A stretch of DNA of 51,698 bases from Pseudomonadota bacterium (lineage in GTDB: Bacteria > Pseudomonadota > Alphaproteobacteria > Sphingomonadales > Sphingomonadaceae). Shown piece after piece: positions 17,130 to 26,399 of this stretch. The notes beneath the pieces are model-generated. The model made no database searches. It had not been told where the DNA came from and worked only from the letters and a program-made list of their open reading frames with translations. Numbering within the stretch: the stretch's first letter is position 1; each line of letters opens with the position of its first letter. The stretch lies in contig JAEZZI010000028.1 in NCBI GenBank assembly GCA_023418595.1, forward strand, positions 1-51,698. The letters run 5' to 3'. Made by a program: the position numbers and the translations under genes.

Positions 17130-17870
17130 TCACCCCGATAGGTATTTCGCCCGCTGCCACAGCGCTTCCTTTTCATCCAGCGATAGCGACTGGAACGCGT
17201 CACCGTCCGTTTGCTCTATGCTGCGGAAACGCCGCTCGAACTTGCTGTTGGCCAGACGCAACGCCGCTTCCGGGTCGACGCCAAGATGCCGTGCCCAGTT
17301 GACGACCGCGAACAGCAGGTCTCCGAGTTCTTCGGCGCGGGTGGCATCGTCAGCATGTTCGATTTCTTTGATTTCCTCGGCGATCTTCGCCTTGGGGCCG
17401 CGTTCGTCGGGCCAGTCGAACCCTGTGCGCGCCGCGCGCTTCTGAAGTTTTTCGGCGCGCAGCAGCGCGGGCAGGCCGAGCGCCACGCCATCGAGCGCAC
17501 TGGTCGCGCCCTTCGCCTCGCGTTCCTCGGCCTTGATCTGTTCCCACAAATGGTGGCCGCCATCGTCACGGTCACCGAAAATATGCGGGTGCCGGCGTTC
17601 CATCTTGTCGCTGATCGCCGCAATCACATCGCTCAGACCGAACGCGCCGATCTCTTCGGCCATTCGCGCGTGGAACACGACCTGGAGCAACAAGTCGCCA
17701 AGTTCGTCCTTCAGGTCGTCCAGATCGCCGCGCTGGCATGCATCGGCGACTTCATAGGCTTCCTCGATCGTGTAGGGCGCAATCGTCTCGAACGTCTGGA
17801 CGCTATCCCATTCGCAGCCGGTCTTCGGATCGCGCAAGCGCGCCATGATTCTGGTAAGCCGTTCGATCAT
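17130..17870 (-). CDS. mazG: Nucleoside triphosphate pyrophosphohydrolase MazG
   Basis: A 246-residue two-domain MazG that hydrolyses NTPs to NMP and pyrophosphate. Both repeats carry the EExxE/D-type metal motif: EEAYEVADAC with DELGDLLLQVVFHA in the first, and EEIKEIEHADDATRAEELGDLLFAVVN in the second. It acts in the cytosol in house-cleaning and stress nucleotide control. It converges on hflX across 94 bases. A modest 7-bp inverted repeat at 17076-17097 in that gap could slow transcription, but it has no T tract. Confidence 0.95.
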   Translation of the reverse strand: MIERLTRIMARLRDPKTGCEWDSVQTFETIAPYTIEEAYEVADACQRGDLDDLKDELGDLLLQVVFHARMAEEIGAFGLSDVIAAISDKMERRHPHIFGDRDDGGHHLWEQIKAEEREAKGATSALDGVALGLPALLRAEKLQKRAARTGFDWPDERGPKAKIAEEIKEIEHADDATRAEELGDLLFAVVNWARHLGVDPEAALRLANSKFERRFRSIEQTDGDAFQSLSLDEKEALWQRAKYLSG

Positions 17871-18002
17871 TCATCGGCGCTACAGGACAGGAGGGCGCCG
17901 TGACAACCGCCCTCCCGACTACACCGCGCAAGATCGATAATATGTATTATGTAAATCTCAAGCCTGTGTGCTGGGTATGGGTCTTTGCCGAGAGCAATCC
18001 CA

Positions 18003-18821
18003 TCACAGCCTCAGATCGAACGTGTAAGTCGCCGCGACGCCCACGTAGAACTGGTTCTCCGAACCGAAATTCCGCACGATCGGCGATTTATCGCCTGCGC
18101 CGACCAGACGATCATATCCGGCCTCGCCGTAAATGCCCCAGCGATCCGTCAGCTGATAATGGCCCGACGCTTGAAGCCCGACGGCATACAGCCCGCCATC
18201 GGGCGCATAGGCTACGAGACCAGTGCGGAGCGCGACGTCGGGCGCGACGCCGAAATAGCGGCCCTCGAACTCTCCGTCGCCAAATCGCGCGCGCGGACCG
18301 ACGCCCATCACCAGCTTCTGGTCGGCGCTGCGAAGGATGTAATCGACCGCAAGATCGCCGACGAGGCCGTCATGCCCATTGATGCCGATCCGTGCTTCGC
18401 CGCGCAGGCGAATGGCGGGCGAGGCATAGGCTTCGACAAAAATGCCGGGTTCCAGCCCGACCTTGATGTCGCCCACCGCGGCGCCGACGTCGGATTCGCG
18501 ACGCTTTGCGCGGAAATTGAACGTCGGACCGATGCTGAAATTCTCGCCGCGGATCAGCCGGATTCCGGGGCTGTCGTCCGACGCGCTATAGGGCATGGGC
18601 TCGCCGGGACGCCGGATCTTCCCGAACGGCAGCGGAAACACCGAATAGCCGTCCGAGCCGAGATGTTCCGGTCCGACTTGCGCGCCTAATCCGACGGTAA
18701 TGACGCGATCACGACCGTCGCCGTCCTGCGCGCTCGCGATGCCCGGCGCAGCCACGGCAGCGGCGAATGCAATAACAGCGACGCGGCGCGAGGGCCGCTT
18801 CATGATCGCGCGAAAAGCCAT
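18003..18821 (-). CDS. MipA/OmpV-family outer membrane protein
   Basis: A 272-residue protein with a signal peptide (about 1-33, ending near ASAQD) and a predicted beta-barrel body. Alternating strands are visible, and the C-terminus is aromatic/hydrophobic (YVGVAATYTFDLRL). The pattern fits MipA/OmpV proteins, some of which scaffold murein enzymes. I chose the ATG at 18821, preceded by AGGG at good spacing; another ATG at 18803 is possible. It is the last gene of the minus-strand block, 32 bases after the retropepsin-like gene. Confidence 0.82.
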   Translation of the reverse strand: MAFRAIMKRPSRRVAVIAFAAAVAAPGIASAQDGDGRDRVITVGLGAQVGPEHLGSDGYSVFPLPFGKIRRPGEPMPYSASDDSPGIRLIRGENFSIGPTFNFRAKRRESDVGAAVGDIKVGLEPGIFVEAYASPAIRLRGEARIGINGHDGLVGDLAVDYILRSADQKLVMGVGPRARFGDGEFEGRYFGVAPDVALRTGLVAYAPDGGLYAVGLQASGHYQLTDRWGIYGEAGYDRLVGAGDKSPIVRNFGSENQFYVGVAATYTFDLRL

Positions 18822-18853
18822 AAATTCCCTGCCCTTATCCCTGTTCGCAACGA

Positions 18854-19504
18854 TCATGTTTCGACAGTCGAACCCGATCCCGCGGCGTCGGTAGCGTTTG
18901 TCGGCGCAGTTGGTTCCAGGATCAATACCCCCTGCTCCACCCGCCATCCGTGCAGACGCGACAATACGTTCATGCCGATAACGTTCAGATCGCTGTCGCC
19001 AGGCAGGATGACCGCCGTGACATCGCGCATCGTCATGTTGCCGATCGTCAGCGTCGCGATGGTCGCACGCTGCGTCGCCATCGTTCCACCGGCGGTTTGA
19101 AGAATGACGGGGAAACCCCTGACGACAGGCTCTATTCCAGCCTCCGCCGCCGTTTGTTCGGAGAGCACGGTCAGCGTCGCGCCGCTATCGATCAGGAGCC
19201 GTTTGTCGACGCCGTCGATATTCGCATTCGCCCAGTAATGGCCGTCGATCGACCGCCGGATCCGCACCGTGTCGCCATCGACCGTCTGTTCGGCGATGCC
19301 CAGCGATTCCAGCCCGCCGCGCGCAATCGCGCCCAGTTCTTCGCGACGGTCGATGATGAGGAACAGAACCAGCGCGATCAGCGCCCAGGCGAGCAGTGAT
19401 TTAAGGACGAACCCGATCGAAACGCGCCGCACGGACAGCGCGGAAATCACCAGCACCAGCGCGCCAATTCCCCATAGCAGATGGACCGTATCGAACCCGC
19501 TCAC
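18854..19504 (-). CDS. Membrane-anchored retropepsin-like aspartic protease
   Basis: A 216-residue protein with two N-terminal hydrophobic segments (about 8-25 and 30-50) followed by a single-domain clan-AA aspartic protease fold. The catalytic motif is LLIDSGATLTVL, and a second family segment (NVIGMNVLSRL) is present. Such TIGR02281-type proteins are membrane-bound relatives of retropepsins that act as homodimers; the substrate is unknown. Its start overlaps the preceding hydrolase gene by four bases. The role cannot be told from the sequence. Confidence 0.85.
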   Translation of the reverse strand: MSGFDTVHLLWGIGALVLVISALSVRRVSIGFVLKSLLAWALIALVLFLIIDRREELGAIARGGLESLGIAEQTVDGDTVRIRRSIDGHYWANANIDGVDKRLLIDSGATLTVLSEQTAAEAGIEPVVRGFPVILQTAGGTMATQRATIATLTIGNMTMRDVTAVILPGDSDLNVIGMNVLSRLHGWRVEQGVLILEPTAPTNATDAAGSGSTVET

Positions 19505-20268
19505 GCCACCAACTCCATGCCGTCATAACCGGGCTCGATGCCCTGCGGCAGTGCGTTCCTGAGCGTGGCATAGTCCATCGAATTATCCATATGCACAAGC
19601 GCCGCACACACGGGCCTGCATTGGGCGATCCATCCGAGTGTCGCGTCCAGATGCGAATGCGTCGGGTGCGGTTCGCGTCGGAGCGCATCGACGACCCATA
19701 TGTCCAGCCCGTCGTAGAGAGAACGCATGTCGCTGGTAAATTCATGGAAGTCGGTGGCGTAACCGATTGCCTTGCCGTTCTTTTCGAACCTGAGCCCGGT
19801 CGCGAAAATGTTGCCGTGCGGTTGATCGACGCTGGCGACGTCGATGTCGCCGATCCGCCGCGTCTCGCCCAGCGGTTCGATCGTCGCGGTGGCGCGGTAT
19901 CCGCCGCCACCATCGAACACATAATCGAAACGGTGCTTCAATCGCCGGATCGTCTGCGGATACGCGAAGCCCGCGACCGGACGACGCATCGTGTGGAAAA
20001 TCTGCCGCAGATCGTCAATGCCATGCGTGTGATCGGCATGGTCATGCGTCCAGATCACCGCGTCGACGCGATCGACGCCCGCCGCGTTCAACTGCTCGCG
20101 CATATCGGGGCTGGTATCGACCAGGATGCGCGTGGTTTCGCTTTCGACCAGCACCGATGCCCGCGTCCGCCGGTTGCGCAGCTCGCGCGGATCGCACTGG
20201 CCCCAGTCATTGCCGATTCGCGGCACACCGGAGGATGTCCCGGAGCCGAGAATGCGGATTTTCAGCAT
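19501..20268 (-). CDS. MBL-fold metal-dependent hydrolase (PhnP-like)
   Basis: A 255-residue metallo-beta-lactamase fold protein. It starts with ILGSGTSSGVPRIG, seen in PhnP-like phosphodiesterases, and has the metal motif THDHADHTHG plus later metal ligands (DQPHG, ATDFHEF, SHLD). PhnP hydrolyses cyclic phosphodiesters, but no phn genes are nearby, so the exact substrate is open. The gene lies directly downstream of tatD and is coupled to the protease gene. tatD-MBL pairs are common in alphaproteobacteria. Confidence 0.9.
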   Translation of the reverse strand: MLKIRILGSGTSSGVPRIGNDWGQCDPRELRNRRTRASVLVESETTRILVDTSPDMREQLNAAGVDRVDAVIWTHDHADHTHGIDDLRQIFHTMRRPVAGFAYPQTIRRLKHRFDYVFDGGGGYRATATIEPLGETRRIGDIDVASVDQPHGNIFATGLRFEKNGKAIGYATDFHEFTSDMRSLYDGLDIWVVDALRREPHPTHSHLDATLGWIAQCRPVCAALVHMDNSMDYATLRNALPQGIEPGYDGMELVA

Positions 20269-20290
20269 GACTGGGCGTTGCAGGAGGCGA

Positions 20291-21070
20291 TCACGTCAGC
20301 GTCTTGGCGAACAGGGTGTGGAAATTGACTCGGGTCCGTTCGGCCAGTTCGTCGGCGTCCTCTCCGCGCAACTCGGCGAGAAAGCGACAGGTGTCGGCGA
20401 CGAAAGCCGGCTCGCCCGGCTTGCCGCGATGCGGGACGGGAGCGAGAAAAGGCGCGTCGGTTTCGATCAACAGCCGCTCGATCGGCAACCATCTGGCCGT
20501 GTCCTGCAAATCGCGCGCGTTCTTGAACGTCACGATGCCGGAGATCGAGATATAGAAGCCTAGGTCCAGTGCCTTGCGTGCGAAATCTCCGCTTGCGGTG
20601 AAGCAGTGGATAACGCCGGGATGGGCCCCCTTCCCCATTTCTTCGCGCAATATCTCCGCGGTATCGTCTTCCGCGTCGCGGGTATGGACGATGATCGGCA
20701 AGCCGGTGTCGCGCGACGCGGCAATGTGACTGCGAAAGCTCGCGCGCTGGCGGTCGCGGTCGCTATGATCGTAATAATAATCGAGCCCGCTTTCGCCGAT
20801 CCCGACGACGCGAGGATGCGCGGCACGCTCGACCAGCTTGGCGGTGTCGACATCGGGATGCTGGTCGGCTTCGTGCGGATGGATACCCACCGTCGCCCAG
20901 ACATCGGCCTCGCGCTCGGCGACGCCCACCACGTCGTCCCATTCGCTTTCGCGCGTTGCGATGTTGAGCATTGCGGTGACGCCAGACGCCCGTGCCGCCG
21001 CGAGCACCTCGTCCTGCCGCTCGGCAAGGCCCTTATAGTTCAGATGACAATGGCTGTCGGCTAACCGCAT
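20291..21070 (-). CDS. tatD: TatD-family metal-dependent deoxyribonuclease
   Basis: A 259-residue TatD/YcfH-type hydrolase. Metal ligands are visible in DSHCHLN, GESGLDYYY, PIIVHTRDA, HCFT and ETDAPFLAP. The family has 3'-5' exonuclease activity on DNA and is linked to DNA repair. Its start overlaps the metG stop by one base. The metG-tatD order, next to holB and tmk, is widely conserved in bacteria, which supports the call. Confidence 0.94.
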   Translation of the reverse strand: MRLADSHCHLNYKGLAERQDEVLAAARASGVTAMLNIATRESEWDDVVGVAEREADVWATVGIHPHEADQHPDVDTAKLVERAAHPRVVGIGESGLDYYYDHSDRDRQRASFRSHIAASRDTGLPIIVHTRDAEDDTAEILREEMGKGAHPGVIHCFTASGDFARKALDLGFYISISGIVTFKNARDLQDTARWLPIERLLIETDAPFLAPVPHRGKPGEPAFVADTCRFLAELRGEDADELAERTRVNFHTLFAKTLT

Positions 21071-22629
21071 CAGGCGGGTTCTTCCTCGATCACTTCGCGT
21101 CTCGGGAAGATGGGGGTCGGCGGCGCGATGCGGAACCCCCGATCTTGCAGCGCGGCATACCAGTCATCGCGATCGTCGAGTGCTGCATGGCTGCGATCGT
21201 TGACGCCCAGCTGATCGAGCAACGTCGCAGCGGAGGTCGGCACCACCGGCAGGATGGTGACGCCAAGGCTGCGGATCGCGCGCAGCAGCGTGCCCAGCAC
21301 GGCATTCATCCGTTCGGGATCGGTCTTGCGCAGCGCCCAAGGCGCCTGGGTGTCGATATAGGCGTTGCACGCGAACACGCCCAGCATCCACGCCTCGACT
21401 GCTTGGGTCAGCGCCAGATCGGCAAACTGGGTGCGGAACTCGGCACAGGCGGCATCGACGGTATCGAGCAATTCGCCATCCGCCGCATCGGCGCGTCCTG
21501 CGTCCGGCAGTGCGCCCTCGAGATTCTTGGCAATAAACGCCAGCGTCCGCTGCGCCAGATTGCCGAAGCTGTTGGCCAAGTCGGCATTGGCGCGCGTCAC
21601 GATCGCCTCGGCGGAAAAGCTGCCGTCCTGCCCGAACGACACGTCGCGCATCAGGAAATATCGGAGTGAATCGACGCCATATTGTTCGGCCAGCTTCATC
21701 GGATCGACGACATTGCCGCTCGACTTCGACATCTTCTCTCCGCGGTTGAGGAGGAAGCCGTGGCCGTAAACCTGCCTGGGCAGCGCGATCTTCGCAGACA
21801 TCAGGAAGGCGGGCCAGTAAACCGCATGAAAACGCACGATATCCTTGCCGATCAGGTGGATGTCGGCGGGCCAGTATCTTGCCATGCGATCCGTATCGTC
21901 GGGATAGCCCGCGCCCGTCAGGTAATTGGTCAGCGCATCGACCCAGACATACATGACATGGTCGTCCGATCCCGGCACCGGCACCCCCCAGTCGAAACTG
22001 GTGCGCGACACCGACAGATCGACCAGACCGCCCTCGACGAAACGGATCACCTCGTTGCGGCGGCTTTCGGGGCGGATGAAATCGGGATTGGCGGCGTAGA
22101 AATCGAGCAAAGGCTGCTGATATTTCGACAGGCGGAAGAACCAGGTCTCCTCCTTGGTCCATTCGACGGGCGTTCCTTGGGGCGACAGCTTCGCGCCCCC
22201 TTCCCCGTCGGTCAGCTCCTTTTCCTCGTAAAAGGCTTCGTCGCGGACCGAATACCAGCCTTCGTACCGGTCGAGATACAGGTCGCCCGCGTCCGCCATC
22301 GCCTGCCAGATCGCCTGGCTGGCGCGGTAATGCGCCGGCTCCACGGTGCGGATGAAACGGTCGCACGAAATATCCAGATCGCGCGTCATCGCATCGAAAT
22401 GTCCAGACATTTCATCCGCGAGCGCGCGGACCTCGACGCCCCGCCCGCGCGCGGTCTGGACCATCTTGAGGCCGTGTTCGTCGGTGCCGGTCTGAAAGAA
22501 CACGTCGCGGCCCGCCTGGCGCTGGAAGCGCGCGATCGCGTCGGCGGCGATCATTTCGTAGGCATGACCGATGTGCGGCTTGCCGTTAGGATAATGGATC
22601 GCGGTAGTGATATAGAATGGATCGGCCAT
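21070..22629 (-). CDS. metG: Methionyl-tRNA synthetase
   Basis: A 519-residue class I aminoacyl-tRNA synthetase charging tRNA-Met. The HIGH motif appears as PHIGHAYEM and the KMSKS loop as GEKMSKSSGN. The connective region lacks the four-cysteine zinc knuckle, and the protein ends without the C-terminal tRNA-binding domain, as in the shorter MetG type. I chose the ATG at 22629, where conserved sequence begins (PFYITTAIHYPNG). It sits 72 bases downstream of holB in the replication/translation block. Confidence 0.97.
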   Translation of the reverse strand: MADPFYITTAIHYPNGKPHIGHAYEMIAADAIARFQRQAGRDVFFQTGTDEHGLKMVQTARGRGVEVRALADEMSGHFDAMTRDLDISCDRFIRTVEPAHYRASQAIWQAMADAGDLYLDRYEGWYSVRDEAFYEEKELTDGEGGAKLSPQGTPVEWTKEETWFFRLSKYQQPLLDFYAANPDFIRPESRRNEVIRFVEGGLVDLSVSRTSFDWGVPVPGSDDHVMYVWVDALTNYLTGAGYPDDTDRMARYWPADIHLIGKDIVRFHAVYWPAFLMSAKIALPRQVYGHGFLLNRGEKMSKSSGNVVDPMKLAEQYGVDSLRYFLMRDVSFGQDGSFSAEAIVTRANADLANSFGNLAQRTLAFIAKNLEGALPDAGRADAADGELLDTVDAACAEFRTQFADLALTQAVEAWMLGVFACNAYIDTQAPWALRKTDPERMNAVLGTLLRAIRSLGVTILPVVPTSAATLLDQLGVNDRSHAALDDRDDWYAALQDRGFRIAPPTPIFPRREVIEEEPA

Positions 22630-22701
22630 GCGGTGGGCCTTATCGCGGGGAAAGGCGGAAGCCAATGGACCACCTTTCCGTTGGACCACCGGACGAGGTT
22701 G

Positions 22702-23694
22702 TTACGATTGTCCCGATTTCGCCGGAGCCAGTCGCGCGACGATCCCGGCCAGCTCGAACACGCTCGATTGCGCATCCAGCGAAAGCCCAAGCGAACTTGC
22801 CGCGACCGAACGGCTGGCGTCGTAAACCCGAAGCGCCGATGCCAGCGCATCGCCCGACAATCCGCGCGCACGGTCGGCGACGAAGCCCGGCACGCGCTCC
22901 AGAAACGCCTCGTAGCGCGGCTGTGCGTCCTTCGTCGACAACGACTTGGCGAGCCGGTTCCGCACCGCATTGTCCGCATCGCCGGTGTCCGCGATCGTCG
23001 CCAGATCGCGCTCGATCGCGGCGAGGTCCAGCCCCGCAAAGGACAGCGCCCGACCGGGCGATCCGGCGCCTGCGCGGACCAGCGTTTCGATCTCTTCCGC
23101 CGACGCATCGGGAAGCCGATCGCGCAGCAACCGCGCGACGTCGCCGTCGGGGACCGTTTCGAACCGCAAGACCCGGCACCGCGACCGGATCGTCGGCAGC
23201 AACCGTCCCGGCGAATGGCTGATCAGCAGGAAGATCGTGCCGACCGGCGGCTCCTCCAGGCTCTTGAGCAGCGCGTTCGCCCCGGCGCGTTCGAGGTCGT
23301 CGACCGAATCGATGACGATCACGCGCCGATCCCCCAGCGTCGGTCGGGTCGCGAACCGACCGATCAGCGCGCGGACATCGTCGATCGGGATCGACCGTTT
23401 CAGTCCTTTTTCGGGCTTTTCGGGATCGACCGGCGGACGCGACAGCGCGCGGAAGTCCGGGTGATTGCCCTTGTCGAACAACTGCGCCGCCGTCCCGCGC
23501 GGAGTCGCGGTGGGGGACAACACGCCCTCCCCGTCTTCCTGCGCGGCCAGCAGCCGCCCCGCTGCCTCGACCGCGAAGCTCGCCTTGCCGACCCCTTCCG
23601 GCCCCGCGAACAGCCAGCAATGGTGGAGCGATCCGCCGCGCGCCGCCTGATAGAAAGCCTGGTGCGCGGCGCTGTTTCCGACAATTGATGTCAT
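22702..23694 (-). CDS. holB: DNA polymerase III delta-prime subunit
   Basis: A 330-residue clamp-loader subunit. The AAA+ core has a P-loop GPEGVGKAS, the Walker-B-region segment VIVIDSVDDLERAGANALLKSLEEPP, and the sensor-1 region LLISHSPGRLLPTIRSRC. Delta-prime is usually a catalytically silent stator of the clamp loader. The ATG at 23694 overlaps the tmk stop by four bases. The tmk-holB order is a conserved pair. Confidence 0.94.
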   Translation of the reverse strand: MTSIVGNSAAHQAFYQAARGGSLHHCWLFAGPEGVGKASFAVEAAGRLLAAQEDGEGVLSPTATPRGTAAQLFDKGNHPDFRALSRPPVDPEKPEKGLKRSIPIDDVRALIGRFATRPTLGDRRVIVIDSVDDLERAGANALLKSLEEPPVGTIFLLISHSPGRLLPTIRSRCRVLRFETVPDGDVARLLRDRLPDASAEEIETLVRAGAGSPGRALSFAGLDLAAIERDLATIADTGDADNAVRNRLAKSLSTKDAQPRYEAFLERVPGFVADRARGLSGDALASALRVYDASRSVAASSLGLSLDAQSSVFELAGIVARLAPAKSGQS

Positions 23695-24314
23695 GGCAGC
23701 AGGTCGGAGAGATCGGCCATCAGCGCATAGGTGACGCTGTCGGGATCGCCGCTTGCATCGATCCGGCGCACCCGGTCGCCCTCGGTATCGGCGATCCGAG
23801 CAAAGATCGCCGCCACCTGCGCGTGAAAGTCGCTCGCGCGCATCCCGAACCGGTCGGTGGCGTCCCCGTCGCGCGCACCGGCGCGCGCTGCGCCTGCTTC
23901 CGGCGACAGTTCGAGGAAATAGGTGCGGTCCGGCAACAACCCCTTCGATCCGAACCCGTGCAGCGCCAGAATTGCGGCGTCGTCGATCCCCTGCGCCCCC
24001 TGATAGGCCCGCGTCGAGTCGATATAGCGATCGCAGATCACCCAGCTTCCGGCCTCGACCGCAGGGCGGATCAGGCGCTCGACATGATCCGCGCGCGCGG
24101 CGGCGAACAGCAAGGCTTCTGCATGCGGGCTCCACCGTGCGACATCGCCCTGCATCAACAGGCTGCGGATCGCCTCCGCGCCGTCGCTGCCGCCCGGTTC
24201 GCGGGTGACGACGACATGCACGCCGCGTTCCTCCAGCGCGGCGGCGAGGCGGCGGACCTGGGTCGACTTGCCCGCCCCCTCCCCGCCTTCGAGCGAAATG
24301 AATGTGCCGCGCAC
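23691..24314 (-). CDS. tmk: Thymidylate kinase
   Basis: A 207-residue dTMP kinase that makes dTDP for DNA synthesis. Motifs are the P-loop FISLEGGEGAGKST, the TREPGG motif and DRYIDSTRAYQG. I chose the GTG at 24314 because it gives the family N-terminus; no ATG is available at a sensible position. It follows the D-Ala-D-Ala carboxypeptidase gene by 11 bases and overlaps holB by four. Confidence 0.95.
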   Translation of the reverse strand: MRGTFISLEGGEGAGKSTQVRRLAAALEERGVHVVVTREPGGSDGAEAIRSLLMQGDVARWSPHAEALLFAAARADHVERLIRPAVEAGSWVICDRYIDSTRAYQGAQGIDDAAILALHGFGSKGLLPDRTYFLELSPEAGAARAGARDGDATDRFGMRASDFHAQVAAIFARIADTEGDRVRRIDASGDPDSVTYALMADLSDLLP

Positions 24315-24325
24315 CGCTCGCCCGA

Positions 24326-25489
24326 TCAGGCGAACAGCGCCATCAGGCCGGCCCAGGCGCGCCCGAAGAACCCGGCTTCCTCGACCGCGGTTTCGGCGAC
24401 CAGCGGCATGGTCTGCGGCGCCATGCCCGGCATGGTGACGACCAGGTCGGCGACATGCTGGCCGGCGGCGATCGGCGCCTTGATCGGACCGAAATAGACA
24501 ACCTTCGCCTCCATCTCGGGCGAGGCGCCCGCGGGGATGGTCACGGTCAGGTTCCTGGGCGCGACCAGTCCGACTTCGGACGACGAGCCCAGTTGCACCT
24601 CGGCGGTGGTCACCCGCTTGCCCTGCGACACCACCGGACGCGCGCGCCACGCGCCGAAGCCCCATTCCATGAAGCGCACCGATTCCTCGGCACGTCCGCC
24701 ATAGCTGTCGAGTCCGGCGACGACCATCACCAAACGGCGACCGTCGCGCTCTGCCGATCCCGTGAAGCCGTAACCGGCCTCCTGAGTATGTCCGGTCTTC
24801 AGCCCGTCCGCGCCGTTGACGCGGCCCAGCAACGGATCGCGATTGGGCTGGGTGATGGGCGAACCGCCCATCGTCTCGCCAAAGGTGAATTCGCGCTTCG
24901 GGTAGAAACGCTTGTAGAGGTCGGGGAAATTGGTGACCGTCGCCGCCGCCAGCTTCGCCAGATCGCGCGCGGTGACATAGGTGCAGCCTTCGTCCGGCCA
25001 GCCGTTCGAATTGCAGAAATTGCTGTTGGCGAGGCCGATTTCCCTGGCCTTCGCATTCATCAACCCGGCAAATGCCTCTTCGGTGCCTGCAATCCCCTCG
25101 GCCAGCACCACGGAAGCGTCGTTGCCCGACACGACCACCACGCCGTCGAGCAGATCGGCGACGGTCACTTCCTGATTGGGCGACAGGAACATGGTCGAAC
25201 CCGCGCTCGGACCGTGCCAGCGCTGCCAGGTTTCGGGCCGCACGCGCAGCCGCTGATCGAGCTTCAATTCGCCCTTCTTGATCAGGTCGAACGCCACATA
25301 GGCGGTCATCATCTTCGCCATCGACGCAGGCGGCATCCGCCGGTCGGCGTCTTTGACGAACAACTCCGCGCCCGACGACAGGTCGATCATATAGGCGACC
25401 GGCGCCCTGCCCTGAAACGACGGCGCCTGCGCCGCGATCGGCGTGGCGAGAAGGGCGGTCAGGACAAGCGCGGGGGCGATCTTACGCAT
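24326..25489 (-). CDS. D-alanyl-D-alanine carboxypeptidase (PBP5/6 family)
   Basis: A 387-residue low-molecular-weight penicillin-binding protein that trims the last D-Ala from peptidoglycan stem peptides. It has a signal peptide (about 1-20) and the three active-site motifs SMAK, SGN and KTG. A C-terminal PBP5-like domain follows, with a final hydrophobic helix that could anchor it to the inner membrane. It lies between an RlpA-like gene and tmk within a run of cell-wall and replication genes on the same strand. Confidence 0.94.
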   Translation of the reverse strand: MRKIAPALVLTALLATPIAAQAPSFQGRAPVAYMIDLSSGAELFVKDADRRMPPASMAKMMTAYVAFDLIKKGELKLDQRLRVRPETWQRWHGPSAGSTMFLSPNQEVTVADLLDGVVVVSGNDASVVLAEGIAGTEEAFAGLMNAKAREIGLANSNFCNSNGWPDEGCTYVTARDLAKLAAATVTNFPDLYKRFYPKREFTFGETMGGSPITQPNRDPLLGRVNGADGLKTGHTQEAGYGFTGSAERDGRRLVMVVAGLDSYGGRAEESVRFMEWGFGAWRARPVVSQGKRVTTAEVQLGSSSEVGLVAPRNLTVTIPAGASPEMEAKVVYFGPIKAPIAAGQHVADLVVTMPGMAPQTMPLVAETAVEEAGFFGRAWAGLMALFA

Positions 25490-25535
25490 CGAATATATAT
25501 CCGGTCTTCAAGGGGTTACGAAAAGGGTTTCGAGT

Positions 25536-26399
25536 TCAGTTCGAACGGACGACGGTGGCATCGCGGTATCCCGCAGCCACCGCCTTCGCGCGCGCGGCGT
25601 CTGCCTCTGCGCGGGTCGCGAACGGCCCCATCCGTACGCGGGTAAGCGCACCGCTGGCATCGGTAAAGCCACCCAGTCGAGTGGCGAGCGATTTGGCGTT
25701 GGCGGCATTGGAGAAAGTGCCGACCTGAACCACGAACCTGCCCGTGCGGGCTGTGCTGGCGCTGGCGGCAGGCGCCGGCGTGGCGACGACAGATTTCGGC
25801 TTCGGTGCGGGAGTCGGTGCGGGCGAAGGCGTCGGTGCCGGGCGCGGTACAGGCGTAATTGGCGTAGGCGGCACATTCGTCACCGTCGCCGTCGCCGGGG
25901 CTTGTGGCAATTGCGCTCGAAGCCCCTTCAGCAACGCTTCCGGCGCGTCGAGCCGAGTCGGCGCCGCCCCGCCCGCCGCCAATGCGGCTTCATCCTGCGC
26001 GGTCGGCGCCATTGCGCGCACGCGAACCGGTGCGGGCCGCGACAGGTCTATCCCCAGTTGGCTTGCCGCCGCCGCGGACAGCGCGACGACCGATCCGGCC
26101 GGCAACGACACCTGCTCCTTAATCGCGACCAGGATCGTCTTACCGCTGTCGAGCGCGGTGACTTCGACAAAATCTCCCGATCTCAGCGTCGCGTGCGCGG
26201 CATAGGCGCGGATCCGCGGCGGCGTCACTCCCTCATAAGCGCGGGCATAGCCGACCTGATCAACGCGCACCTCGCCCGGCTGCAATTGCGACGATCCGCT
26301 CGGCGTGCCCTCGGGCGCCGTCGGCATTTCCTGTGGTGCAGCGCCCCCCAGCGCGAGTGCCGCCAATGGCAGCAGAACCAACTCAGCGCGCGATTTCAT
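25536..26399 (-). CDS. RlpA-like SPOR-domain protein
   Basis: A 287-residue exported protein with a signal peptide (about 1-20), a double-psi beta-barrel RlpA-like region (about 60-130), a long Ala/Pro linker and a C-terminal SPOR domain (about 213-285, GRFVVQVGTFSNAANAKSLA). SPOR domains bind denuded glycan strands at the septum. In the central region I cannot place all catalytic residues of lytic RlpA, so activity is uncertain. I used the ATG at 26399, which overlaps the upstream transglycosylase gene by 17 bases. Confidence 0.85.
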   Translation of the reverse strand: MKSRAELVLLPLAALALGGAAPQEMPTAPEGTPSGSSQLQPGEVRVDQVGYARAYEGVTPPRIRAYAAHATLRSGDFVEVTALDSGKTILVAIKEQVSLPAGSVVALSAAAASQLGIDLSRPAPVRVRAMAPTAQDEAALAAGGAAPTRLDAPEALLKGLRAQLPQAPATATVTNVPPTPITPVPRPAPTPSPAPTPAPKPKSVVATPAPAASASTARTGRFVVQVGTFSNAANAKSLATRLGGFTDASGALTRVRMGPFATRAEADAARAKAVAAGYRDATVVRSN